Shown here in pieces: positions 34,068 to 42,637 of a stretch of DNA of 64,000 nucleotides; position 1 is the first letter of the stretch; each line of letters begins with the position of its first letter. The translations under genes were made by a program, and so were the position numbers. The DNA is taken from the NCBI GenBank assembly GCA_964390905.1, contig CAYMLO010000003.1:1-64000 (forward strand). The letters are read 5' to 3'. This DNA comes from JAFGLZ01 sp964390905 (lineage in GTDB: Bacteria > Planctomycetota > Phycisphaerae > UBA1845 > JAFGLZ01). Below the pieces are notes generated by a model. It did no database searches. It was given only the letters and a program-made list of their open reading frames with translations, and was not told where the DNA came from.

Positions 34068-35411
34068 CTACAACTCGAACTCGCTGCGTTTCTCGTCCTC
34101 CATGATGTCGGCGAGGCGCATTCGAACGTAGTCGGCGTCGATGACAACTTCCTTGTTGGCGGCGTCCGACGCGTAAAAGGCGATGTCCTCGACCACCTTC
34201 TCCATGATGGTGTACAGACGCCGGGCGCCGATGTTGCTCAGCTGGACGTTGGCGCGATGCGCCATCGCCGCCATCTCCCGGACGGCACCTCCCGTCAACT
34301 CCAGCTCGACCCCCTCGGTGGCCAGCAGGGCGATCTGCTGCTTGACCAGCGCGTTCTCCGGCTCGGTCAGGATGCGGACGAACTCCTCCCAGCCCAGATC
34401 GCCGAGCTCGACACGGATCGGGAACCGGCCCTGAAGCTCGGGCATCAGGTCCGACGGCTTGGACTGCGTGAACGCCCCCGCCGCGATGAACAGGATGTGA
34501 TCCGTCCGCACCATGCCATGCCGCGTGCTGACCGTGCTGCCCTCCACGATGGGCAACAGATCGCGCTGCACCCCTTGACGGCTCACGTCCGGACCCGCCG
34601 ACGTCTCCCCACCGCAGATCTTGTCCAGCTCGTCGACGAAGACGATCCCGCTGTCCTCGGCACGACGGACGGCCATCTCCGTGACCTTCTCGCGGTCGAT
34701 CAGCGCCTCCGCCTCCTGACTGAAGATCTCCTTGCGGGCTTCCCGAATGGGCAGCGTCCGGTCCTTGGACGTGTCGGGCATCAGCCGCTCGAACACCTCC
34801 TGCACCTCCGGCGGCATGTCGCCCGGAGAGACCATCGTTGCGATCGCCGTCACCGGCGTCGTTTTCTCCTGAGTGGTAATCCGGATCTCCCGGTCCTCCA
34901 GATGCCCCTCGCGCAGCTGAGTCCGGAGCTTCTCCCGCGTTCGACGCCGACGCTCGGCCGATTCGCTGTTGGGGTCGTCGTCCGGGTCCATGTGCGTGGG
35001 CGGCAGCAATGAATCTAAGATGCGCTCTTCCGCCAGCGCCTCCGCCCGATCGCGGACCACCTCGGTCTGCTCCGACCGGACCATATTGATACTCAGCTCC
35101 AGCAGGTCACGGATGATGCTCTCCACGTCCCGGCCGTGATATCCCACCTCCGTGTACTTCGTGGCCTCCACCTTGATGAACGGCGCGTTGATCAAACCGG
35201 CCAACCGGCGGGCGATCTCGCTCTTGCCCACCCCCGTCGGGCCGATCATGATGATGTTCTTCGGGGCCACCTCCTCAGCCAGCTCCTCAGGCAGCTGCAG
35301 CCGCCGCCACCGGTTCCGAATGGCCACGGCCACCGCACGTTTGGCGTCTTCCTGGCCGATCACGTACCGGTCCAACGCCGCCACGATCTCTCTCGGTGTG
35401 AGTTCCCGCAT
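34068..35411 (-). CDS. hslU: HslU ATPase of the HslVU protease
   Basis: This 447-residue AAA+ unfoldase is HslU (ClpY). The start MRELTPREIVAALDRYVIGQ is family-typical; Walker A is GPTGVGKS (57-64) and Walker B lies in IVFVDELDKI. ESIIRDLLE and the GRFPIRVEL sensor region are present. The long insertion (I-domain) between the Walker motifs is intact. The C-terminus ends MEDEKRSEFEL, rather than the usual LSRFIL-type tail that docks into HslV. HslV is not adjacent, which is unusual. ATG at 35411 is preferred; the longer upstream frame is Arg/Gly-rich and not supported. It is convergent with the second ThuA gene, three bases apart. Confidence 0.93.
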   Translation of the reverse strand: MRELTPREIVAALDRYVIGQEDAKRAVAVAIRNRWRRLQLPEELAEEVAPKNIIMIGPTGVGKSEIARRLAGLINAPFIKVEATKYTEVGYHGRDVESIIRDLLELSINMVRSEQTEVVRDRAEALAEERILDSLLPPTHMDPDDDPNSESAERRRRTREKLRTQLREGHLEDREIRITTQEKTTPVTAIATMVSPGDMPPEVQEVFERLMPDTSKDRTLPIREARKEIFSQEAEALIDREKVTEMAVRRAEDSGIVFVDELDKICGGETSAGPDVSRQGVQRDLLPIVEGSTVSTRHGMVRTDHILFIAAGAFTQSKPSDLMPELQGRFPIRVELGDLGWEEFVRILTEPENALVKQQIALLATEGVELELTGGAVREMAAMAHRANVQLSNIGARRLYTIMEKVVEDIAFYASDAANKEVVIDADYVRMRLADIMEDEKRSEFEL

Positions 35412-35615
35412 GGGTTCGTACCACCCCTGGTCGGATCGAGACCGGGCCCCGTGTTCTGAGTCCTCAGCACGGCCTCGACTCGACGCTGAAGCTACCAGAC
35501 TCCCCCCGGCGCAACAAGCGGCCCTCCCAACGGACCGCAACCCTCCCATGGGCGTGTGCATATGATACGATGTTGGCGCCCGTCGCGGAAGGTCACCCGA
35601 GGTGAGGAGACCCCC

Positions 35616-36119
35616 ATGATTCCATCGAGAGCCCTGGCGTGCTGCGTCCTCGTGATCTCCACCATCGCCGGATGCCGGGAGCCGCCAGGAACGACGAAGG
35701 TGCCCGTCTCTCAGCCCCAGACGACCCACACCGATACGGTTGATTCGCCCGCGCCCAAGCCGACCACCATGACCGCGCCCCGCCCGGACGATCAATCCGA
35801 CCAGGCCTCGCCCCATCGCGTCGTCGTGATGGTTCGAGACCCCGCCGAGCCGCAGCGCGGATGGCTCATCATCGAAGAGATGGTCAAGTCCGGCGGACCC
35901 GCCTCCGCGATCGGCACGATCGCCGGGCCCCGGAAGCTCGTCGTGGTCACCAAGAACGTCAAGGCCCTTCGCATCGAGCTGCCCAAGGCCGGCATGCCCA
36001 GCGATCGGCGAGTCGTCTTGAGGATCGACAATCAGGGCATCGAGATCACCGGACGTCGAGGCCCCACCGCCCGCTTCCAGCGATCCAAACAGGGAGCCTG
36101 GTCGGCCAGGCGGAAGTAG
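35616..36119 (+). CDS. Small putative lipoprotein, unknown function
   Basis: The 167-residue protein has a lipobox (STIAGC, Cys20), then a Pro/Thr/Asp-rich linker of about 45 residues and a compact C-terminal domain from about residue 66. I do not recognise a family. The C-terminal region alternates charged and hydrophobic residues (RVVLRIDNQGIEITG), which suggests a small beta fold. GAGGAGA precedes the ATG. It is divergent from hslU and followed by a hairpin. Confidence 0.6.
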   Translation: MIPSRALACCVLVISTIAGCREPPGTTKVPVSQPQTTHTDTVDSPAPKPTTMTAPRPDDQSDQASPHRVVVMVRDPAEPQRGWLIIEEMVKSGGPASAIGTIAGPRKLVVVTKNVKALRIELPKAGMPSDRRVVLRIDNQGIEITGRRGPTARFQRSKQGAWSARRK

Positions 36120-36154
36120 CGATGCGCCCCGTCAAGCGCGGCTCCGCGCACGAA

Positions 36155-36186
36155 GAGGCCGGTGCCACGGTTCCGACACCGGCCTC
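36155..36186. terminator. Bidirectional hairpin between convergent genes
   Basis: GAGGCCGGTG and its exact complement CACCGGCCTC form a ten-base GC-rich stem with a 12-base loop. It sits between the stops of the lipoprotein gene (plus) and the DUF3486-like gene (minus), which fits a shared terminator. No T-tract is present, so the terminator call rests on position and stem strength. Confidence 0.55.
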
Positions 36187-36213
36187 AGGTCAATCCCCAA
36201 GTCCTTGGGTCAG

Positions 36214-36903
36214 TCAGTCATCGGATGCCCCCTCAGTCTCCCCGTGCCCGGCGCCCTCGGTGAGCTTGACCCCATAGAGCTCCCGAACAGCCCGCCGGAT
36301 CTTGGACGACGATGCCTCGGCCGGCGCGTCGTCGGTTGCCCGCTTCGCACCTTCCTTCGCCGCCTGGGTCACCGCACGTCGCAAGCTGGCCGCCGATGTC
36401 GCCAGCCGCGCAAGATCCGACACGCCGATGTCCTCGTCGTCCGCCAGCAATCGCGCGATCCGCTGCGCCAACCGAGACGTCATCAGATCCATTTGCGCCT
36501 CGCGGCCGGCAACACCCGCAGATGACAGAAGCTCGCACGCCAGCCGATCCGCGTAGCCGATCGAGTGCACCTCCCGAACGCTTCGAGCGTAGCGATCGAA
36601 CGACTCCCGGTCGATCCCATGCTGCCGCGACAGTTCGAAGTGCTCGTAGACGGCCTCGGCGGTGGCCAGCGGCGGTTGCTCGCGGACCAGCGCCTTGTCG
36701 ATCTCCAACCGATGGTTCAACGGCACGGCCGTCATCATCTCAGCCGGCTCGGCGCAAGGAGCCCGGTCCGAGGCAGTCTTCTTCCCGCCAGCGGCATCGC
36801 CGGTGCGCCGGCTGGCCCGCTTGCGGCCCGTCGCGGCGCGCCGACGCGCGGGTGGATGCTTCGGCTCGCCTGAGGCCCGCCTTGTCCCGGCCGCTGCCGA
36901 CAC
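36214..36903 (-). CDS. Possible Mu-like phage small-terminase-type protein (DUF3486-like)
   Basis: The 229-residue protein has a basic, disordered N-terminal 55 residues, followed by an all-helical core. One segment has helix-turn-helix character (FELSRQHGIDRESFDRYARSV). The layout, length and the late SDLARLATSAASLRRA helix resemble DUF3486 proteins, the Mu gp27-like small terminase group. The start is GTG at 36903, chosen because GGAGGT lies just before it at the end of the preceding gene. It closes a tight three-gene minus-strand operon. The large terminase that normally follows is absent. The family call is tentative. Confidence 0.45.
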   Translation of the reverse strand: MSAAAGTRRASGEPKHPPARRRAATGRKRASRRTGDAAGGKKTASDRAPCAEPAEMMTAVPLNHRLEIDKALVREQPPLATAEAVYEHFELSRQHGIDRESFDRYARSVREVHSIGYADRLACELLSSAGVAGREAQMDLMTSRLAQRIARLLADDEDIGVSDLARLATSAASLRRAVTQAAKEGAKRATDDAPAEASSSKIRRAVRELYGVKLTEGAGHGETEGASDD

Positions 36904-36904
36904 C

Positions 36905-37216
36905 TCACACCTCCAAGGCGACGTCGGCGATGCAACGGTCAACCACCTCAACGCCCGACGCGCTGAGCCGGTAGACCCGACGCCGCCACCCGTCCACGCC
37001 CGCCTGATCCTCGCTGGATCCCGCTCGCTCGATCAGGTAGCCCTTCTCGACGAGGTAGGCCAGGTCCTTGTGAAGATACTCCCACGCCATCTGCGGGAAC
37101 CCGCCCATCAACGCCCGGAACAGGACATCCGCCGGCAGCGCCGTCGGATAGACCACCTTGAGCATCATCAACAGCTCCCGCCGAACCTGCTTGATGGACC
37201 GTCCGTCACACGTCAT
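36905..37216 (-). CDS. Small winged-helix-like phage-type protein
   Basis: The 103-residue protein looks like a winged-helix DNA-binding fold: RRELLMMLKVVYPTALPADVLFRAL, then WEYLHKDLAYLVEKGYLIER and a wing with WRRRVYRLSASGVEVVDR. Similar short proteins sit just upstream of DUF3486 in Mu-like prophages (VpaChn25_0724-type). Its ATG overlaps the end of the upstream gene by 11 bases, and its stop is one base from the next GTG, so the three genes are translated together. The role is probably regulatory or in packaging; this is inference. Confidence 0.5.
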   Translation of the reverse strand: MTCDGRSIKQVRRELLMMLKVVYPTALPADVLFRALMGGFPQMAWEYLHKDLAYLVEKGYLIERAGSSEDQAGVDGWRRRVYRLSASGVEVVDRCIADVALEV

Positions 37217-37649
37217 GCCGATCTTCGTCCCTCGTTGCGTGGACCCCGTTGCCCTGCGTGTGTATCTCCACCAGGGCGCGAGTCAGCTCAACCATGGCCC
37301 GGGTTGCGTTGGCCAGCTGGGCGCCCAGGCCGCTCGAGTTGTCCAGCTGACTCCGGACCTCGGCCATCATCTCCGTCAGCCGCTCGAGCTGATGACGCGA
37401 ATGGAGCGACTCCCGCAGCCACTCCTCCTTGGTCGTGTACGTCCGTTCCACCTCGTCCAGCCGTTCGTCGACGCGACGGACGTCCGCTTCCATCATCGCC
37501 ATCCTGCGACCGTCCACGTGCTCGTGGTTCTCCTGCGCCTCACGAATGGCCCGGAGGTACAGCGTGATCATCGTCAGCGGGATCCCCGCCATCGGCGTCA
37601 ACGTGCCGATCACGATCGCCAGCGTCGTCCAATCAACCGACAGAGTCAT
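37206..37649 (-). CDS. Membrane-anchored coiled-coil protein (DUF2730-like)
   Basis: The 147-residue protein has one N-terminal transmembrane helix (about 8-32, AIVIGTLTPMAGIPL), then a long coiled coil (about 35-130) with heptad-like spacing. This layout matches DUF2730 proteins of Mu-like phages, which precede the winged-helix and DUF3486 genes. AAGGGGGG precedes the ATG. The alternative is an unrelated small membrane coiled-coil protein. It overlaps the winged-helix gene. Confidence 0.5.
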   Translation of the reverse strand: MTLSVDWTTLAIVIGTLTPMAGIPLTMITLYLRAIREAQENHEHVDGRRMAMMEADVRRVDERLDEVERTYTTKEEWLRESLHSRHQLERLTEMMAEVRSQLDNSSGLGAQLANATRAMVELTRALVEIHTQGNGVHATRDEDRHDV

Positions 37650-37937
37650 GCGCCCCCCTTGCCTCTCACGCCTTCGCGCAACCCGCCGTCCGCCTCAACG
37701 TTTCGTGCCGATGGCACGCGCACCGTCAAGGCGCGGGGACCCCATGCCGAACCCATGCTGCTGACCGACATACCCCAACAAGGGGTACACCTTCCTCGCG
37801 GTCCCGACGCGCGAGCGAGCAGGAGACCCCGGCGCGCGGCATGGGTGCTTTCGGCGATCAGACCTGTCGGACGCAGTGCCGTTCTCGGCGACAGGCAAAC
37901 ACGTTTTGATGGTGGAGGTACGTCGCGGCGTGGGTGC

Positions 37938-38060
37938 TTACCAGGAAGCGCACCCCAATGTCGCCATGCCACCGCGGATGACATCCAACGCCGGTCGGCC
38001 GCCTGTCAAGACAGCTGCTGTGATGATCGCCACCAGGCAGATGAGTCTAATGTGCCACAT
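37938..38060 (-). CDS. Possible 40-residue single-helix membrane peptide
   Basis: A short frame reads MWHIRLICLVAIITAAVLTG, a clear hydrophobic helix with a signal-like or holin-like character, followed by about 20 soluble residues ending in CASW. A strong GGGGGGA site stands seven bases upstream of the ATG. It lies ahead of the phage-like trio on the same strand. Too short for family recognition. Confidence 0.35.
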   Translation of the reverse strand: MWHIRLICLVAIITAAVLTGGRPALDVIRGGMATLGCASW

Positions 38061-38407
38061 GGAAGATCCCCCCCTATTGTGTCCTTGTCTCCGGGCGCCG
38101 CCAGCCTCGGCGCGCGCCCGCGTCTTCCGCATTCGCCTTGCAAGCAGCGTGCCATCGCGCCAATCCGCTCGCAACCCCGGCTGACGCCGCTGAAAACAAG
38201 GGATGACATGGTGCGGCTCCCCCAACGATGGGGGATTCTGCGCACATCCGCCCAACGCGATGGGGTCGGTTCCCCCAAACTGGTGCGTTATCGGTATCCA
38301 GGACCAGCAGTGGACGTCGTCGCGATCGGCGCCGCTTATGGGACGAGCGCCTCGGTGTCGGGGCGGGTGATCTTGATCGCCTAGCCCTCACCGGCTACGT
38401 TCGTGTC
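38061..38407. other. Divergent intergenic region with small hairpins
   Basis: This gap lies between the minus-strand phage-like module and the plus-strand isomerase-like gene, so promoters in both directions are expected here. TCCCCC-AACGAT-GGGGGA (38218-38235) forms a hairpin, and a similar CCCAACGCGATGGGG unit follows at 38251-38265. These could be an operator or attenuator. I see no other gene. Confidence 0.35.
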
Positions 38408-39226
38408 ATGCAGCGAACCCAGCTCGGCGTTGCCGCGGACGATTTCGGGCTCGGGCCCAAGCAAGGCCTGCAGGCCGCTGCGCGCTTGGGCTATGCCGTC
38501 GTCCAACTCGACGCCACGCGGGGCCAGATCGAGCCGTCCAGTCTGTCGAAGTCCGGCGAGCGACATCTCCTGCGCTTCGTCAACGGCCTCGGTCTCGACC
38601 TGGCGACGCTCGGCGGCCACATGGGGGCGTCGGGCTTCACCGACCCGGCCACCCTCGACCAGCGGATCAACAAGACCAGACAGCTCCTCGAGCTGGCGGC
38701 CAGACTCCGCGTGCCCGTCGTGACCAGCTCTTTGGGGGCATTGCCCGACGATCCGGACGATCGTCGGCGCCGCTCGGCGATCGAGGCCATCGAGCACCTG
38801 GGCGAGCACGCCGACAAGACCGGGACGCTGCTCGCCTTGCAGACCGCCGAGGACGCGCCCGACGCCCTCCGGTCGTTCCTCGACGGGCTCGCCTGTCCGA
38901 TGGTCCGTGTCTGTTACGATCCGGGCGGACTGCTCATTCACGGGCATGATCCCGTCGCAGGCGTTGAGGCGCTGGCGGACCACATCGTGGCGTCTCATCT
39001 TCGCGACGCCACCGCAGGCACGAGGGCGGCGGCCGGTCGCGAGGTCCGCATGGGCGGCGGCCAGCTCCACCTTCCCGACTATCTCGATGCCATGGACGAG
39101 CTCCAGTACGCCGGTCCCCACATCGTCCGACGAACCGACGCGACAGATCCAGCGGCCGACATCGCCGCCGCCAAGACGTGCCTCGACGACCTTCTGAGAC
39201 AACATGATCCTGACGCGCGCAGGTGA
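38408..39226 (+). CDS. Sugar phosphate isomerase/epimerase-like TIM-barrel protein
   Basis: The 272-residue protein has the AP endonuclease 2-like TIM-barrel pattern of sugar isomerases/epimerases: LGVAADDFG start, GYAVVQLDATRG, VPVVTSSLGAL, LALQTAEDAP, VRVCYDPGGLLIHGHDP and HLRDATAG, ending with a PHIVRRTDA segment. The expected metal ligands (Gln/Glu in ALQT, Asp in CYDPG, His and Asp in HLRD) are partly substituted, since the usual Glu of the ALE motif is Gln here. It has no signal peptide. It stands ahead of the GH20-like gene and probably belongs to sugar processing. Confidence 0.7.
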   Translation: MQRTQLGVAADDFGLGPKQGLQAAARLGYAVVQLDATRGQIEPSSLSKSGERHLLRFVNGLGLDLATLGGHMGASGFTDPATLDQRINKTRQLLELAARLRVPVVTSSLGALPDDPDDRRRRSAIEAIEHLGEHADKTGTLLALQTAEDAPDALRSFLDGLACPMVRVCYDPGGLLIHGHDPVAGVEALADHIVASHLRDATAGTRAAAGREVRMGGGQLHLPDYLDAMDELQYAGPHIVRRTDATDPAADIAAAKTCLDDLLRQHDPDARR

Positions 39227-39267
39227 CGGTGACTCACGGGGACAAGATGTAGAAGGAGGCACAACTG

Positions 39268-42200
39268 TTGCGACCGCGCACACGCTTTGAAATCAACACG
39301 CGACGCGAGGAATCGACTCTGACGGCGTGCAGCTTCGTCCCGGGGTTCGTGGCATGTGTTCTGCTTGCCAGGCCCAGCCTCGGTGTCGGGGCCACGCAGG
39401 ACCCGAACCAAGCCCTTCGCCTCGTCCCGTTTCCTAAGGTCGTCCGCGTTTCACCGGGCCGACTGAGACTCCAATCGCCGATGACGATGACCGTCAGCAA
39501 GTCCGCGATGGCCCGCCAGGTGGCCGGGGATCTCAGGCAGGAACTGGCGGCGTTGGCGGGCGTCAACGCCACGTTGGCTGGCCTGCCCGATGGTTCGTCA
39601 TGGGGATGCTGCCTGGCCGCCGGTCCAGCCAAGCCGGTTGCGTCGATGAAGCTCCCGGCGCAGCCGGAGGGTTACGCCCTCAGCGTCGCGCCCGACCGCG
39701 CGTCGGTCGCGGCCAAGACCGAGCGAGGGCTGGTCCACGGAATACAGACGCTGCGGCAGCTGATCCGCGCCAACACCCGGGACGGTGCGATCCCATGTTT
39801 GACCGTCCGCGATTGGCCCTCGCTGCAATGGCGAGGCTACTCCGACGACATCACGCGGGGGCCCAGCCCCACGCTCGACGTCATCAAGGGCGAGCTCCGC
39901 ACGACGTCGCTGCTCAAGATGAACTTCTGGACGTACTACATGGAGTACCAGTACGCGTTCACGAAGCACCCGACGATCGGCCCGAAGGACGGCAGTCTGA
40001 CACCCACCGAGCTAACCGCCATCGTCGAATACGGCAAGCGGTACGGCGTCAGCATCATCGGCAACCAGCAATCATTCGGCCACTTCGCCCACATCCTGAA
40101 GCACGACAAGTACAAGCCCCTCCGCGAAACGCCGAACGTCCTGAACCCGACGAACGAGGCCACCTACCAACTGCTCGACGACCTGTATTCAGAAGTGGTG
40201 CCGTTGCTGGACTCGCCCTTCTTCAACGTCTGCTGTGACGAGACCTGGGGTCTGGGCACGGGCCCCTCCAAGCCGCTGGCCGACAAGATCGGCGTCGGGG
40301 GTGTCTACGCCAACCACCTCAGGCGGATCCACGACCTGCTCAAGGACAAGTACGGCAAACGCATGATGATGTGGGGCGACATCATCATCAGGCACCCGCA
40401 ACATCTGCCCAAGATCCCCAAGGACACCATCGTCCTGTCGTGGGGCTACCACGCCGCGCCGTCGTTCGACGCGGCCATCACACCGTTCGCCAAGTCCGGC
40501 TACGAGTTCTTCGTCTGCCCGGGCGTCAGCTGTTGGAGCCGTATCCTGCCCGACTTCGGCGTGGCCGTCACGAACATCCGCAACTACGTCCGCGACGGGG
40601 CCAAGCACGGCGCGCTGGGCATGCTCAACACGACCTGGGACGACGACGGCGAGAACTTCTTCGCGCCCAACTGGCATGGCGTGGCCTGGGGAGCGGAATG
40701 CGCGTGGAACGCCTCGAAGACGCCGTACAGAGATTTCAGCCGCCGGATCGGCGCGGTGATGTTCGGCGAGCCGGGCGACCACTTCGGCCAAGCCATCGAC
40801 CTGCTAACCAAGACGCACCGCTTGCCCGGTTACGATCAGATGCTCGATCGGCGGTTCTGGAAGGCTGACTTCGGCAAGATGCCCGTCGACGAACGCTCGG
40901 CGCGAAGACGGGCCCGATCGCTGCTCGATATCACCCGTCCCGCCCTCAAGCACCTCCGTACAGCCAAGTCGCAGGCCCGCGTCAACGCAGACTGGCTCGA
41001 CTACTTCATCTTCGGGGCAGACCGGATGCAATTGATGGCAACGCGTGCGCTGGGCTACCTCGACGCGGCCCGCGCGTACGAGGAGGCGGCCTTGTCGACC
41101 CAGCCGACCGCGGACGGTCTGAAGGGCGTCGAAGCGACCGTCCGCAAGATCCGCGACGACCACGTTGACCTCAAGCGCCGCTACATCGCTTTGTGGCGAC
41201 GCGAGAACAAGCCCTACGCCCTCGACTGGGTCATGCCGCGGTTCGATGCGATGATCAAGCGCTATGACACAATCCTCGCCGGTCTGGAAGCGTCCGCGCG
41301 GATGCTGCGAGAGAAGGGCGCGTTGCTCCCGCCGGACAAGGTTGGTTTGAGGCTCGTCGAGCTCGGCGTCCGCCGGACGCGACCCGCGAAGGTCCTGTCC
41401 CGCGCATTGGCCGGCGATGCCCCCTGGGCGAACGCAGCCTTCAGACAACGAATCGGCCTGGTCCTGCGCAGCGGTGATGTCGCCCGCGTCGATCAACCCG
41501 TCGAGGTAGATCTGTCCCTCCCACAGGGCGGAAGCGACATCGTCTCCATCATTGAGGTAGACGCCTCCGGCCGCGCCCCGCGACCGTTGGTCTGTCAGGT
41601 CCAGCCCGCCGGCAAGCGCAAGCGGCTCGCCTTCGTCGCAGCTGGCCCAACGCCGAAGGGCGGCGAGCGGCGGTTCATGCTCTATTTCGATCCCGCCGGC
41701 CCCGTGGACGCACCCGCTCAAGATCAGACCGTCCGGTGCAGCGACGCCCCAGGCGAGGGCAAGTGGATCGAGAACGACCGCTATCGGCTCCTGGTCGGAC
41801 CCGAGGGCGGCCACATCTACCGCTGGGAGATCAAGGCCCTCGGTGGGCGGGACGTCACCTATCCGGGCAAAACCGGCTGGGCCGGCTTCGCCGACCTGGG
41901 CGGAACGCATCGCAGCAGCAAGAACCGGATCGAGGTTCTGGCCAACGGCCCGGCGATGGTCCGCCTGAGGTGCACCGACGCGACCGACTTGGTCAAGACC
42001 CTCACCGCCTACGCCGGCCTGCCGTGGATCGAGGTCAACCTGAACGGCGGCGTCGACTACTTCTGGTGCTTCACCGACACCCGTCTGATGGCGGCCGACA
42101 GTCCGACGCCCGGCACGTACCTCTTCGCCGACGGCGCGACGGGCAAGGTCCGGAAGCTCACGTCGAGCACGAACTGCCAGGTGGACCGCCCCAAGGTGCA

Positions 42201-42453
42201 GTGGGCGGCCAAGTTCGTCTCCGGCGGGCCGATGATCGCCACGATCACCCCCGAAGTCGCCACCCGCCACGTCGTCGGCCCGGGCGGCGGCATGGGCGGC
42301 GCCGGCGTCGAGCGAGCGACCCCCTGCAGCCACTTCGCCATCTACGCCGGCAAGTCGCCCCAGTCCCCGCGCCAAACCCTCGACGCCCTCCGCGCCACGC
42401 TGGACTACCGCACCCAGCCCGAGCTCGACGTCTACGCGATCCAGAAGAGGTGA
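39268..42453 (+). CDS. Secreted GH20-like beta-N-acetylhexosaminidase
   Basis: The 1061-residue protein has a signal-like segment (FVPGFVACVLLARPSLG), then a GH20 N-terminal alpha/beta domain (LVPFPKVVRV, GYALSV, AKTERGLVHGIQTLRQLI) and a barrel with RDWPSLQWRGYSDDITRG. The CCDETWG segment supplies the expected Asp-Glu catalytic pair. After about residue 560 come a helical part and a beta-rich C-terminal half I do not recognise. It should act on hexosamine-containing glycans outside the cytoplasm. The start is TTG at 39268, chosen because a perfect AAGGAGG lies nine bases ahead. Confidence 0.75.
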   Translation: MRPRTRFEINTRREESTLTACSFVPGFVACVLLARPSLGVGATQDPNQALRLVPFPKVVRVSPGRLRLQSPMTMTVSKSAMARQVAGDLRQELAALAGVNATLAGLPDGSSWGCCLAAGPAKPVASMKLPAQPEGYALSVAPDRASVAAKTERGLVHGIQTLRQLIRANTRDGAIPCLTVRDWPSLQWRGYSDDITRGPSPTLDVIKGELRTTSLLKMNFWTYYMEYQYAFTKHPTIGPKDGSLTPTELTAIVEYGKRYGVSIIGNQQSFGHFAHILKHDKYKPLRETPNVLNPTNEATYQLLDDLYSEVVPLLDSPFFNVCCDETWGLGTGPSKPLADKIGVGGVYANHLRRIHDLLKDKYGKRMMMWGDIIIRHPQHLPKIPKDTIVLSWGYHAAPSFDAAITPFAKSGYEFFVCPGVSCWSRILPDFGVAVTNIRNYVRDGAKHGALGMLNTTWDDDGENFFAPNWHGVAWGAECAWNASKTPYRDFSRRIGAVMFGEPGDHFGQAIDLLTKTHRLPGYDQMLDRRFWKADFGKMPVDERSARRRARSLLDITRPALKHLRTAKSQARVNADWLDYFIFGADRMQLMATRALGYLDAARAYEEAALSTQPTADGLKGVEATVRKIRDDHVDLKRRYIALWRRENKPYALDWVMPRFDAMIKRYDTILAGLEASARMLREKGALLPPDKVGLRLVELGVRRTRPAKVLSRALAGDAPWANAAFRQRIGLVLRSGDVARVDQPVEVDLSLPQGGSDIVSIIEVDASGRAPRPLVCQVQPAGKRKRLAFVAAGPTPKGGERRFMLYFDPAGPVDAPAQDQTVRCSDAPGEGKWIENDRYRLLVGPEGGHIYRWEIKALGGRDVTYPGKTGWAGFADLGGTHRSSKNRIEVLANGPAMVRLRCTDATDLVKTLTAYAGLPWIEVNLNGGVDYFWCFTDTRLMAADSPTPGTYLFADGATGKVRKLTSSTNCQVDRPKVQWAAKFVSGGPMIATITPEVATRHVVGPGGGMGGAGVERATPCSHFAIYAGKSPQSPRQTLDALRATLDYRTQPELDVYAIQKR

Positions 42454-42637
42454 TGCGAGTAACGCTACGTCGCTCTTTCGGAAACGATAGGAGGACGTGC
42501 TTGTCAAGGCGCGCCGCTGCGTCTCGACATGGATGGCCCCAGATTCGCCCTTGACGTGCGTCGCGCAGGCGAGACCATGCATGGGCGGGTGATCCAAGCG
42601 GCCCTGTGCGATAAGACACCGATTGGGAGGAGCTGCA

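Noticed and set aside
34068..35816. A longer HslU reading beginning at 35816
   Set aside because: The extra 135 residues are low-complexity and would overlap the divergent lipoprotein gene; the family start is MRELTP at 35411.
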